64,000 nucleotides of DNA from Thalassomonas actiniarum (GTDB taxonomy: Bacteria; Pseudomonadota; Gammaproteobacteria; Enterobacterales; Alteromonadaceae): NCBI RefSeq assembly GCF_000948975.2, contig NZ_CP059735.1, positions 2,170,001 to 2,234,000 of the forward strand. Direction: 5' to 3'. This document shows, piece after piece, positions 8,654 through 16,564 of this stretch. The notes under the pieces were generated by a model. It was not told the origin of the DNA and did not search any database. It was given only the letters and a program-made list of their open reading frames with translations. The translations under genes were made by a program, and so were the position numbers. Within the stretch, counting starts at the first letter, position 1. Each line of letters starts with the position of its first letter.

Positions 8654-8672
8654 TTAGTATAAAGTATACTAA
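8654..8672. promoter_or_regulatory. Inverted repeat, candidate operator
   Basis: TTAGTATA-AAG-TATACTAA is a perfect 8-bp inverted repeat with a 3-base centre. This geometry is typical of TetR, GntR or MarR family operators. It lies in the region between the GMC operon and the small membrane protein gene at 8858. No regulator gene is adjacent. Confidence 0.45.
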
Positions 8673-8857
8673 ATTGTGGGCGAATAAATAAACGGCTAAA
8701 TCTGCCGATAACCAGCGTAAAGTTTCTGGGCTTGGTTTGAGCTTGCTGTGTTTATTTACCCGGGAAAGGACTGCTCTTTGACCGCTATCAAGGTTTGCAG
8801 GTGGCGAGTGGAATATAATGATGATTGAATAGTCGCTACGCTAAAGTATGGTCACAA

Positions 8858-9079
8858 ATGAAGAAGAAAAGTATATTGCAGAAGGTGTCAGTGTTTTTGG
8901 GGATCACCAGCTTTATCGGGGCCTTTGTCAGCCTGATTTGGCTGTTGCTGACGAAAGAGGGAGGCTCTCAGGAATATGTTGCCAGTATGGCCGCCTTATC
9001 TTTTGTTTGTTTTGCCGGCGGCGTGGTGTTTATGACCATGGGCACGGCGAATCTGCCTAATTTAACCCCGGGTGAGTAA
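8858..9079 (+). CDS. Small two-helix membrane protein
   Basis: The 73-residue product starts MKKKSILQK and has two hydrophobic segments (about residues 12-32 and 43-63) separated by a charged loop (KEGGSQEY). It ends with a short polar tail. I do not recognise the family. The ATG at 8858 lacks a clear ribosome site; an upstream TTG in the same frame would add 11 residues. An overlapping 70-codon frame starting at 8848 encodes no plausible protein. The hydrophobic pattern and lysine-rich N-terminus argue that this is a real gene, with moderate certainty. Confidence 0.5.
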   Translation: MKKKSILQKVSVFLGITSFIGAFVSLIWLLLTKEGGSQEYVASMAALSFVCFAGGVVFMTMGTANLPNLTPGE

Positions 9080-9629
9080 AGCTGTAACAGGGCAAAGAGA
9101 CTTGCTTGGTGCATTCTCCTTAACCGCTTGTTGATTATAAAAATGCAACCTGGTGTGGCAACAACCCGGGCAACACTTATGTGAGCAGTCCGGCTGCTCA
9201 AGACGGCTATTGCCGCTGGTCCAGCCCGGTCAGAACTAAACCTGCGGCCTATTGTTTCGTGTTAACCTGTGTCAATTCAGCAGGGTAGCAGCAGGGCAGG
9301 AAACCTCAGTGAGCATTTTTGGCTCAGCATACGAATAAACGACGATTTTATTAAAGGGGAATGTTTCTCCCTGGCAGTTAACTTGTTCAGCCCCCTTTCA
9401 TTGATATTCTACAGTAGAGGCTTCTTTGCAAGCTGTTGTGCTGTTTACTTCTTGCTGATTTATCACCTTTGCTATCTTTTGAATGGGCGGTCTTTACCCT
9501 CTGGCGGGTAGAGGCCGATAAAGGGGATTGCCAATATCTTGATTTATTTTATCATCTATATTTTATGAAACCTGTGGTGCTGTTGCTAAAACCTTTCATC
9601 AATCATTAAGTAAATTATGAGAGCGATAA
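9080..9629. other. Intergenic region, no gene seen
   Basis: About 550 bases hold only short frames with poor starts. The longest, 9269-9511, lacks a ribosome site and reads as low-quality sequence. The last 100 bases are AT-rich and probably carry the promoter for the gene at 9630. Confidence 0.5.
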
Positions 9630-10463
9630 GTGGATTTTTTAATACATAATGTGATTATTCCAATGTTCCTGATCGGCAGTGCCCTGTCAAAACTTGATGG
9701 TTTTATAGGAGATGCAGGCGCGAAAATAATCTATTCGGCAATAGAGAAAACGGTCGACAGTCCGGAAAAGTCAAAAATAGATAAGGTAGTAGGGGATTGT
9801 TTTGACAGCTGTTTTGGCAGCAATAAAGGCGCGTTTGGCTTTATCCTTCATGTTTTTCTTATTACGCAGGTATGTTTTCTCAGTTTGCTCTCTATTTATA
9901 CTTACAATAATAAAGGCTTATTCGAGCAGTTTGCTTCGGTGGGGTTTTTAAGGCAATTTCTTTTTCAGGGCTTTTTGGTTGTTTATATCATTAATTTTTT
10001 AATGTATTCGTATTATCCCCGTTTGAAAAACAAGCTCGATACCGCCAATGCAACAAGCACGGGCTATTTGTTATTTCAGATGTTTTTGCTAAATGCGGCA
10101 TTGTTTATTCTGCTGACGGTTTTTATCCATGTCGTTTTTTACTACCTGGGCTGGAGTGGCCATACCAGCCTGGTTTCAATCATTCACTCGGTGAGGAACG
10201 TGTTACTGCCGGCGATAAGTTTTAACAGTTTATCCGGGGTTTATTTATATTCCCTGATGGTGAGCATATTCCCGTTTTTCCTGATTATTTTTATCAGGTT
10301 ACTGATCTCCAGCGAAAGCTTTTCTGCAAGGGTAATGACATACCTTAACTGGCTGAATTTTAAAACGAACCCGGTAAGAGCCATTACGCTGCTTTTTACC
10401 GTGTTTGTTGGTATTTTTTGCCTGTTTTTGTCGTTAATGTTGTTGGTTTTTAATAGCAATTAA
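9630..10463 (+). CDS. Hypothetical multi-pass inner-membrane protein
   Basis: I do not recognise this 277-residue protein. It has about six hydrophobic segments, near residues 70-90, 105-125, 145-170, 186-200, 207-228 and 250-273. A soluble N-terminal part of about 60 residues contains DCFDSCFGSN, a possible paired-cysteine site. The start is GTG at 9630 with only a weak ribosome site; the first ATG lies 11 codons later. Codon use looks AT-rich with many TTT and TTA codons, unlike the housekeeping genes later in the window. It stands alone between intergenic stretches, so context gives no function. Confidence 0.72.
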   Translation: MDFLIHNVIIPMFLIGSALSKLDGFIGDAGAKIIYSAIEKTVDSPEKSKIDKVVGDCFDSCFGSNKGAFGFILHVFLITQVCFLSLLSIYTYNNKGLFEQFASVGFLRQFLFQGFLVVYIINFLMYSYYPRLKNKLDTANATSTGYLLFQMFLLNAALFILLTVFIHVVFYYLGWSGHTSLVSIIHSVRNVLLPAISFNSLSGVYLYSLMVSIFPFFLIIFIRLLISSESFSARVMTYLNWLNFKTNPVRAITLLFTVFVGIFCLFLSLMLLVFNSN

Positions 10464-10661
10464 ATAAACCGGTAGCTGATTTATCACTAAGTAACGTATA
10501 TTTTTCGGGAGGATTGCCATCCGTCGTATTTTTACGACTGTCCGGCTGAAAAGCACTTGCCGCCCTTGCCCTCTTTGTTCAACAATTTTTCACCACAAAT
10601 AAAGGCTAGTTAATAAATACGCTAAAAGTTTTAAAGCTAAGCATATCAACAGGGGACGAGC

Positions 10662-11543
10662 ATGTGCGATGAACTGACAGAAAAAGAGACCGAACAATTC
10701 CTTTTAAATGGTGGAAAAATAAACCGCCGCGATTTTAGTAAAATGACTGCAGCGGCGATAATGACGGCCATGTTACCTAAACTAGCCTTTGCCGAGACTG
10801 TGACAGAGTCCACTGTGGAAATTGCCACGCCGGATGGTGTTTCTGATTGCTATTTTGTCCGCCCCTCTCGTGGTAAACATCCGGGGGTTGTCATGTGGCC
10901 AGATATTAAGGGTTTGAGGCCTGTCTATAAAGCCATGGGCAAACGACTGGCCGAAGCCGGTTATTCAGTTTTGGTGATAAATCACTATTACCGGGATGCT
11001 AAAGCGCCGGTGGTGGCGCCGGATGCAAGTTTTGGTGATCCCGAGACCATGAAGTTTTTAAGGGGCCTGGCAAGTAAGCTTACCCCTGATGCCATTACCT
11101 CTGATGCCAAGGCCTATGTCAGCTTTCTTGATGCTCAGGCCAGCGTCGACCGGGAGCGAAAAATAGGCACTATGGGCTATTGCATGGGCGGTGGTGATAG
11201 CATGAGGACGGCGGCTGCCGTGCCAAATCGTATTGGGGCTGCGGCCTCATTTCATGGCGGGGAATTAGAGATTTCAGATGGCCCTGACAGCACACATCTG
11301 CTTATCCCCAAATCACCGGCACATGTGCTTCATGCCATTGCTGAAAATGATGATAAAAGATCGCCTGAAACCAAAAATATTTTAACCGCTGCTTATAAGG
11401 CCGCAGGTGTACCTGCCGAAATTGAGGTTTATGAAGGTACCCTGCATGGCTGGTGCACACTGGATTTTGCTGGCTATAACGAAAAACAAGCGGAAAAAGC
11501 CTGGGGCCGTCTTTTGCATTTGTTTAAAGTTGCCTTAGCTTAA
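10662..11543 (+). CDS. Tat-exported dienelactone hydrolase family protein
   Basis: The 293-residue product has an extended N-terminus with a twin-arginine motif (NRRDFSKM, residues 21-28) and a hydrophobic stretch ending LAFA, so export through Tat is likely. The mature part is an alpha/beta hydrolase of the dienelactone hydrolase type. The nucleophile is Cys174 in GYCMGG, with Asp230 or 231 in AENDD and His262 in LHGW. Members of the family hydrolyse lactones and esters. AGGGGA lies 5 bases before the ATG. Unlike classical catechol-pathway enzymes it has no chlorocatechol genes next to it, although a Tat-type intradiol dioxygenase is encoded at 25,399. A joint role is speculative. Confidence 0.9.
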   Translation: MCDELTEKETEQFLLNGGKINRRDFSKMTAAAIMTAMLPKLAFAETVTESTVEIATPDGVSDCYFVRPSRGKHPGVVMWPDIKGLRPVYKAMGKRLAEAGYSVLVINHYYRDAKAPVVAPDASFGDPETMKFLRGLASKLTPDAITSDAKAYVSFLDAQASVDRERKIGTMGYCMGGGDSMRTAAAVPNRIGAAASFHGGELEISDGPDSTHLLIPKSPAHVLHAIAENDDKRSPETKNILTAAYKAAGVPAEIEVYEGTLHGWCTLDFAGYNEKQAEKAWGRLLHLFKVALA

Positions 11544-11745
11544 TGCTTTGCAGAAGTGACGGATGGGGCTGAATTGGTTAAGGGAAAACCCTGTCATTTT
11601 GGGGGAACCGGTGGCTGTTTAATTTCCAGCTTTCAGTTAACAAAAAGCTGACCCTGATGGCTTCCTAGGTAACCGATAGAGGCAGCTCTTGTTTGCAATA
11701 ATTAACTGCTGCGCAAATAACAAGGCGCAGCAGCTGCTTTCTCCA

Positions 11746-12030
11746 CTAAGCTTTCGCTGCCGGTTCGGGGCTAGCCGGGGTTGGCGTTATCACCAGTTCA
11801 TCTTGGTTGGCGGTAACCGTGACTTTTTGCCCTACGGCAAAACCGGCCTGCGTGAGCCACTTGCCTCTTAAGACAATATAAGGCTCTAAGGTTACCGGCA
11901 CATAATTAAGGCCCACCCCGCGGGTTTTGGCGGCGTTCTCACAGATGGTTTCCAATACCGTAAGTTGGCGGCTTGCGGGATATTTTACTTTTGCCGGGCG
12001 AGGCTCTGACGTATGATTAGATTCAGCCAT
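11746..12030 (-). CDS. SymE-like type I toxin family protein
   Basis: The 94-residue protein matches the SymE pattern: a basic N-terminal part with RQLTV, then YVPVTLEPYIVLRGKWL, AGFAVGQKVTV and ELVITP. SymE of E. coli has an AbrB/SpoVT-like fold, is induced by SOS and acts as an RNA- or nucleoid-associated toxin restrained by the antisense RNA SymR. CAGGAG lies 6 bases before the ATG. A 10-bp hairpin lies in the leader (12,065-12,090). I could not identify a convincing antisense promoter or terminator, so control by a SymR-like RNA is only possible. The alanine/proline-rich C-terminal tail differs from E. coli SymE. Family call from recognised motif order. Confidence 0.75.
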   Translation of the reverse strand: MAESNHTSEPRPAKVKYPASRQLTVLETICENAAKTRGVGLNYVPVTLEPYIVLRGKWLTQAGFAVGQKVTVTANQDELVITPTPASPEPAAKA

Positions 12031-12351
12031 GGCGGACTCCTGTTTAGTTCGTTGTGGTTAGCAATCTCTGAGTGTTACAGCACTCAGGGGTTGCGGTTGT
12101 TGCTTCGCATAGTATTGCGGTGTGCTTTGAATATACTGGGGTGGGGCGCTCCTTTGTTGCTTAGAGGCATCTTTAAGGAAAGACTGATTTGCTGGATAAA
12201 GCAACAGTGGTTGGGGTGTTTATTAGATTAATAACTGCAATAAACGGGGGTTGATATTCTATTTGTTTGTTGATGGCTGAGCCTGTTAAGTACGGGATTT
12301 TAGGTTCCCCTCTACGTGTCAGCCAAGATCCGGACTTGTTCTTAACAATCA
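12031..12351. other. Intergenic region with hairpin in the symE-like leader
   Basis: The 321 bases between the symE-like gene and the end of the lipase gene carry a hairpin, CTGAGTG/CACTCAG (12,068-12,074 with 12,081-12,087), extended by one or two pairs. It falls in the untranslated leader of the symE-like gene. No gene is evident; a 72-codon plus-strand frame (12,013-12,231) antisense to the symE start looks non-coding. Confidence 0.5.
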
Positions 12352-13509
12352 TTAGTTCTGCTTCAAAGCCTGTCTGGCGGCTTTATTTAAGCGGCTTATA
12401 GTGACGGTAAAAACCCAGCGGATAAACTTTTCAGTAAACTCTATGGTGATATGGGCGCCTCGGCCTGCAAACACCAGCATATGTCCGAGTAAACCTTTGA
12501 CTTGCTCCTTAAGCTTGTCGGCCACTTTCACTATATCTACCAAGGTTCTGGCCATAATGTCGTATACCGTACCTATTGCCGTCCCGGCCACCTGTAAACT
12601 CGCGATAATCGCTGCAGCGCCGCCGTCTATCAGTACTGTCATTAAGGCTGCGGCAATTTTATCGGCCCAATGGGTTGAGTAAGTGGTTTGTATGCGATTT
12701 TGATAATTTAGTACCACCCGCTGGCTTAGGGATGTTGCCGCCTGCTGGTATAAATTTTCCCAGTCACTGTGATCTGCCGTATTGGTATAGCCTGGACCAG
12801 CTCTCAATGAGTGAGCGTTATGGTCCATGCCCTGGGCACGCGATAGCAAATACTCGTTGCCATTTAATGGGGCATGATAAAACGGCCAAACCGGCACTTT
12901 TGGCACAGGATCGGCACCATGAACACAACGGAACATTTTATCCACCCGGGCACTGGAACTATTGGCAAAGTCTTTTTTACCCACACGCGGTGCACCAAAG
13001 GTATATAAATAGACCGTTTTATCAAACTCTGTTTTGATCCAGTCGGCGGTTAGGGCTGCCAGGGCGCCGCCGAGACTATGGCCTACACAATGTATGATCC
13101 CTTGTTTTCTCCGGTTTTCGGTCTGATTTAGATAGGAGTATAATCCGGGACGCATTGAAGCAAAGCAGCTTTGAAAGCCGGTATGTACCGACTTTCCGGT
13201 GTCACTGTTGGTGCTGTGGCAGGTAACATCGGTAAGTGCATCGGCCAGAGTAGCGGTACCTCTGATGGCTATAACGTGATCTTGTGCATGCTGCTGGCTT
13301 TTTCCCTGACCAATCAAGGCAAAACCTGTTTCTTGCCGCCAAAAAAAGCCGCCGGAAGAACCTTTATATACGTGCTTGCTTAGATCAAAGGTGAAATGCT
13401 GCTTGGTTTCAGGTTCTAGCTTTAAGTTGTACGCTTTGGGCAGCGCTTCTCTTACTTCATATGAGACTAAGGCTAGGTTTGAAGCAACCCGTGGGGAGAT
13501 AGCAGACAT
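12352..13509 (-). CDS. Class 3 (fungal-type) lipase with C-terminal helical extension
   Basis: The 385-residue product has a lipase class 3 domain in its first 230 residues: the oxyanion segment VIAIRGT (79-85), the nucleophile elbow GHSLGG with Ser145, Asp200 in GADPVPKVP and His212 in FYHAPL. There is no signal peptide. The C-terminal 150 residues are alpha-helical, with a long alanine-rich hydrophobic stretch (near 270-305) that could insert into membranes. AAGGA precedes the ATG by 6 bases. Two tandem paralogous genes for membrane-anchored proteins lie immediately upstream on the same strand. A lipase without export signal next to duplicated envelope proteins recalls phospholipase effectors of type VI secretion with their immunity proteins. 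That reading is inference. Confidence 0.88.
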   Translation of the reverse strand: MSAISPRVASNLALVSYEVREALPKAYNLKLEPETKQHFTFDLSKHVYKGSSGGFFWRQETGFALIGQGKSQQHAQDHVIAIRGTATLADALTDVTCHSTNSDTGKSVHTGFQSCFASMRPGLYSYLNQTENRRKQGIIHCVGHSLGGALAALTADWIKTEFDKTVYLYTFGAPRVGKKDFANSSSARVDKMFRCVHGADPVPKVPVWPFYHAPLNGNEYLLSRAQGMDHNAHSLRAGPGYTNTADHSDWENLYQQAATSLSQRVVLNYQNRIQTTYSTHWADKIAAALMTVLIDGGAAAIIASLQVAGTAIGTVYDIMARTLVDIVKVADKLKEQVKGLLGHMLVFAGRGAHITIEFTEKFIRWVFTVTISRLNKAARQALKQN

Positions 13510-13546
13510 ATTTCATCCTTAAAATATTTGATTAATCCGTTAGTGG

Positions 13547-14215
13547 TTATTTTATTTCTTCGTAAGAAGAAATAGGCTCATTATTATAATAGGTCGTTAT
13601 CTTCTCCCCTTGCCAATGGCAAATTGAAATGACATTTTCCCGAGACATTCCACCATATTCCAGGGCATTAATGAGGTGCTGAACTTCTTTGTTCTGTAAA
13701 TCGCACTCAAGTTGTAATAACAAGTCAGAAAGAGGTTTAATAGAGTTCCAACCTTTACTGGTAGACCATAGGTGATAGAGCTTTTCACCACGTTCGACAT
13801 AAATAGCCTGCATCACTGGCATATTTTGCCCAAATATATCCCCTGGTTTGCGTGATTTAATCATCATGGGCTCGAATGAAAAACGACCATCATCATCTGT
13901 GGTTGTATACTCTAATTGTTCTTTTCCTTTTTTATAACCTTGATAAAGAAGACTACGTGCAACTTGCATTCCTACCACTGGTTCGCCGCCATCTGTTATA
14001 CGGCCACGCACCTCAGGAGACATCTCTACTTTATAACTTTTTAATATGCCAAACATGGCTTGCACCTCCTGTGGTTTAATAAACAGTGCGAGTAAAAATA
14101 TGGAAATAACACCGATAGCAATGCCTATACCCAGCGGAAATTTTCGGGAATTAAGCTTGTTTTTTGTTGAAGCCTCAGGCCTTTTAAATTTCATCATAAG
14201 AAGAAATAAGTTCAT
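13547..14215 (-). CDS. Membrane-anchored DUF6795-like protein, copy B
   Basis: The 222-residue product has one N-terminal transmembrane segment (about 28-46) and a soluble domain beginning MSPEVRGRITDGGEPVVGMQVARSL, a beta-sandwich-like opening seen in proteins I recall as DUF6795 (not verified). The domain goes on with DDDGRFSF, IFGQNMPV and ends ISICHWQGEKITTYYNN. It is a clear paralogue of the upstream gene (copy A) along the whole soluble domain and overlaps its end by 32 bases. In-frame ATGs at codons 7 and 8 are alternative starts; none has a good ribosome site, so coupled translation is likely. The lipase gene follows 37 bases later. A protective role against the lipase is a guess from context. 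Confidence 0.8.
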   Translation of the reverse strand: MNLFLLMMKFKRPEASTKNKLNSRKFPLGIGIAIGVISIFLLALFIKPQEVQAMFGILKSYKVEMSPEVRGRITDGGEPVVGMQVARSLLYQGYKKGKEQLEYTTTDDDGRFSFEPMMIKSRKPGDIFGQNMPVMQAIYVERGEKLYHLWSTSKGWNSIKPLSDLLLQLECDLQNKEVQHLINALEYGGMSRENVISICHWQGEKITTYYNNEPISSYEEIK

Positions 14216-14828
14216 TGTTATAGTAGGTTGAAATTAACTCTCCCTGCCAGTGGCAGATTGAGCTGACTACCTGGGCCGGTACTCCGCCATAGTCGGTCGT
14301 GTTTATTTGGTGCTTAACTTTTTTATTTTGTAAATCACAATCAAGCTGCAACATTAAATCGGATAAGGGCTGAATAGAGTTCCAGGATCTACTGGTAGAC
14401 CAAAGGGAGAATAGTTGTTCATCGCGTTCGACATAAACAGCTTGCAGAACCGGTATGTTTTGGCCAAATATGCCGCCTGGTTTTCGGGACTTCACCACCA
14501 TTGGTTTGAATGAAAAGCGGCCATCGGTATCTGTTGTGGTATGTTCTAATTGCTCTTTGCCATTTTGATAGCCCCCATAGAGTAGGGAGCGCGCAACTTG
14601 CATTCCAACTACTGGTTCACCGCCATCAGTGATTCTGCCACGCACCTCCGGCGACATTTCTACCTGATAACGTTTAAATATACCAAACATGCCTCGCACC
14701 TCTTGTGGCTGGAAGAAGATCACGTATAAAAAGCAAGCACCTATAGCCACAGCAAGCTGACATTTTCGGGAATGAATTAAAGCATTAATCAGAGAGGTAT
14801 GTTTTTTATGCTTAAAGAGTTTTAACAA
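14184..14828 (-). CDS. Membrane-anchored DUF6795-like protein, copy A
   Basis: This paralogue shares nearly all conserved blocks with copy B: SPEVRGRITDGGEPVVGMQ, DGRFSF, KSRKPG, IFGQN, SICHWQGE and the terminal TYYNNELISSY. A transmembrane segment lies near residues 24-40. I place the start at TTG 14,828 because GGAGG (14,836-14,840) precedes it by 7 bases; the frame extends to a TTG at 14,909 that has no ribosome site. The resulting 214-residue length matches copy B. As first gene of the A-B-lipase set it probably shares one promoter with them. Tandem duplication with divergence (about two thirds identity by eye) is what immunity genes often show, but no functional evidence is present. Confidence 0.78.
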   Translation of the reverse strand: MLKLFKHKKHTSLINALIHSRKCQLAVAIGACFLYVIFFQPQEVRGMFGIFKRYQVEMSPEVRGRITDGGEPVVGMQVARSLLYGGYQNGKEQLEHTTTDTDGRFSFKPMVVKSRKPGGIFGQNIPVLQAVYVERDEQLFSLWSTSRSWNSIQPLSDLMLQLDCDLQNKKVKHQINTTDYGGVPAQVVSSICHWQGELISTYYNNELISSYDEI

Positions 14829-15200
14829 AGAACATCCTCCATGATGCAGTTGTGTGTAAAACCATTGCTTATAAAGTAGACAGTTTATTGGTTTTATCAG
14901 TTTATTCAAGGTGTGGTTAAATGAACTAATTCAATGACTTTGTTAAAAGAGCTGAATAAGTAATAGGTATGGAAGGTATCTATATCATTTTGCTCGGATA
15001 TGCCTTTGGAACTTGTAGTGCAAAAAACAAGACCCCGGCGGCATGCGGGTAACTTGTCATCCGCGACAATTAACTAAAGTGGATGACTATGAACCTCAAA
15101 AAACTTAAATAACTTTGATTTTAATATATTTTTATTTAATGAAATAATAAGTATTATACCTCCACTTACCTATGAAATTTAATTTATTAAGGAGAGCTTT
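14829..15200. other. Intergenic region at the edge of the AT-rich island
   Basis: The 372 bases hold the first copy of a short dispersed repeat (15,017-15,037) and an inverted repeat GTCATCC/GGATGAC (15,056-15,062 with 15,081-15,087). Beyond 15,110 the DNA becomes strongly AT-rich. No gene is seen. Confidence 0.55.
15017..15037 (-). repeat. Short dispersed repeat, copy 1 (inverted)
   Basis: These 21 bases are the exact reverse complement of 16,530-16,550. The core TGCAAAAAACAAGACC also recurs inverted at 16,981-16,996. The pattern resembles REP-type elements mobilised by RAYT transposases, though no such transposase is in the window. Confidence 0.8.
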
Positions 15201-15890
15201 TTGGACTCGACAAAGGAAGTTGTTATTCAAACTGTGCAGCTATCAACTATCTCTGACGTATTGGCAATAATTTTATCTATAGTTGCCCTTATGATTACAT
15301 TTATTGGCTTTTTTGCTTCCCTTAAATTTTATAGGGAGGGTGTTCAGTTACAAAATGCTGCAAATGATGCTTTGGTAAAGTTACAAGAGAAAACTCAGAA
15401 TATACAAGATCAAGTAGTTGGTATGTTTGATAAAACATTGGATGCGGCGATATCCAAGACTGATGAAATTGATAGTTCATTTGATTCTTTAGATAAACGT
15501 TTGAAAGAAACAAAAGAGTCTATTGTGCAAGATGCACTGTCAGAACTTAAAAGTGCAGGGACACTTACAGAAGAAAATATTGAGAGAATTGTTTCAGAGC
15601 AACTAACAAGTCTTGAAAATAAAATCTCTTCAACAAGAGAACTGGCTGAAAATTTGGTATCCGAACGTAAGCCAATAAGTATGTCAAACCCTTCTAGTGC
15701 AATATTGCATATTCTCAAGGAATCAGATAAACCTTTGCAACTTATGCAGATATCACAAAGGTTGGGGATAACTAGATACCGAGCAAAGCATTATATGAAG
15801 GATCTCATTAATACAAAGGTTGTTTCTACTGAAGTTGTTAATGAAATTACTTTTTATTCATTAGTTACACATGCAAGGCCAGCGGCATAA
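15201..15890 (+). CDS. Membrane-anchored coiled-coil protein with C-terminal winged helix
   Basis: I do not recognise this 229-residue protein as a named family. It has one transmembrane helix (about residues 19-41), a long charged coiled coil (about 48-155) and a C-terminal domain (about 165-225) that looks like a winged helix: SAILHILKESDKPLQLMQIS, then RLGITRYRAKHYMKDL and a wing ending EITFYSL. The winged helix would face the cytoplasm if the N-terminus is outside. Translation starts at TTG 15,201, which AAGGAG precedes by 7 bases. The gene is AT-rich and lies between inverted copies of a short repeat (15,017 and 16,530), which suggests horizontal acquisition. A membrane-tethered regulator or a defence sensor are both conceivable. 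Confidence 0.75.
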   Translation: MDSTKEVVIQTVQLSTISDVLAIILSIVALMITFIGFFASLKFYREGVQLQNAANDALVKLQEKTQNIQDQVVGMFDKTLDAAISKTDEIDSSFDSLDKRLKETKESIVQDALSELKSAGTLTEENIERIVSEQLTSLENKISSTRELAENLVSERKPISMSNPSSAILHILKESDKPLQLMQISQRLGITRYRAKHYMKDLINTKVVSTEVVNEITFYSLVTHARPAA

Positions 15891-15947
15891 AACAGTTGTA
15901 TATCTTAGTCTTTAAATGAAAGTAAGGCTTTGAAATTATTTAACATT

Positions 15948-16526
15948 TTAAGTTTTGTTTTTTATAAAGCAGTTCTTGTTATTTTGAATTTGTTGTATTT
16001 GTTTATTGCGCCATTGTTCTTCTTTAGTTGTAGGGAATTTCTTATTCCACTTCAGCATTAAAGGTCTTAAGCCGTGATCTGGTAAATTATATTTCCATAT
16101 CATGTAAAGGATAGAGCGGGCGATTTTGCCTTTGGGGTAATCTCTTGGCCCTATTCCTTCAGTGTTTCCCTCAAAATCACATTTATCTTCCGGGAAGCGC
16201 ATTACTTCCCCTGGGATTTCAATAAACGGTAACTTGCCCCTGCTGCTGTTATAACGGGAAAGGGCTGGTCAAAGGTTATGCAGGTCAGAACTTGCCTTTT
16301 TATAGGCTTCTTTATCGCAATTTTCGCGACTTTCACACCTATTGGCTTGTGCTATCCAATGCGACGGGTAAACATGTTCAACAGTGACTTTTGGGCCCGC
16401 TTCTTTGCTTGCGGCACAATAGAGCGTGTGATAGCTCTGGCTATATAATTTTGGCCAGAAAACTTCATCCCGGACACGTTCATATTCACTACACACTGAC
16501 ACTGACACTGACACTGACACTGACAC
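15948..16526 (-). pseudogene. Broken endonuclease I gene (nonsense codon, lost signal peptide)
   Basis: Read as one frame, this is a paralogue of the protein at 2603-3280. Upstream lies EVFWPKLYSQSYHTLYC, VEHVYPSHW and SDLHNL; downstream PALSRY, LPFIEIPGE, EDKCDFE, GKIARSILYM and WRNKQ. Between DLHNL and PAL the conserved tryptophan TGG is TGA (16,269-16,271), with no change of frame, so the gene is split into two short frames. The N-terminal signal peptide is also missing: the frame enters from a hexamer repeat that encodes alternating serine and valine. The E-H catalytic pair is kept in VEHVYP, unlike the intact paralogue. The late GNRNP motif is altered to NNKNC. Two independent lesions indicate a dead gene. 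Confidence 0.88.
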
Positions 16527-16530
16527 TGAC
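16493..16530. repeat. Hexanucleotide microsatellite, about 6.3 copies
   Basis: ACACTG is repeated six times plus two bases without error. It lies at the 5' end of the endonuclease pseudogene, where it encodes a Ser-Val run in place of a signal peptide, and directly abuts repeat copy 2. Because the unit is a multiple of three, length changes would not shift the frame. Confidence 0.95.
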
Positions 16531-16550
16531 GGGGTCTTGTTTTTTGCACT
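16530..16550 (+). repeat. Short dispersed repeat, copy 2
   Basis: This copy is an exact inverted match of 15,017-15,037 over 21 bases and a direct match of copy 3 over its 16-base core (16,533-16,548). It begins at the end of the hexamer microsatellite. Confidence 0.85.
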
Positions 16551-16564
16551 GATGTTTACTCTTT

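Noticed and set aside
8848-9060. 70-codon frame overlapping the small membrane protein
   Set aside because: Cys- and Gly-rich sequence without domain features; the other frame gives two clean membrane helices.
9269-9511. 80-codon plus-strand frame
   Set aside because: No ribosome site, no recognisable pattern, and the hydrophobic stretch is explained by T-rich DNA.
12013-12231. 72-codon frame antisense to the symE-like start
   Set aside because: No ribosome site and Leu/Cys/Trp-rich composition typical of a non-coding frame. It was also considered as an antisense RNA, but no convincing promoter or terminator was found.
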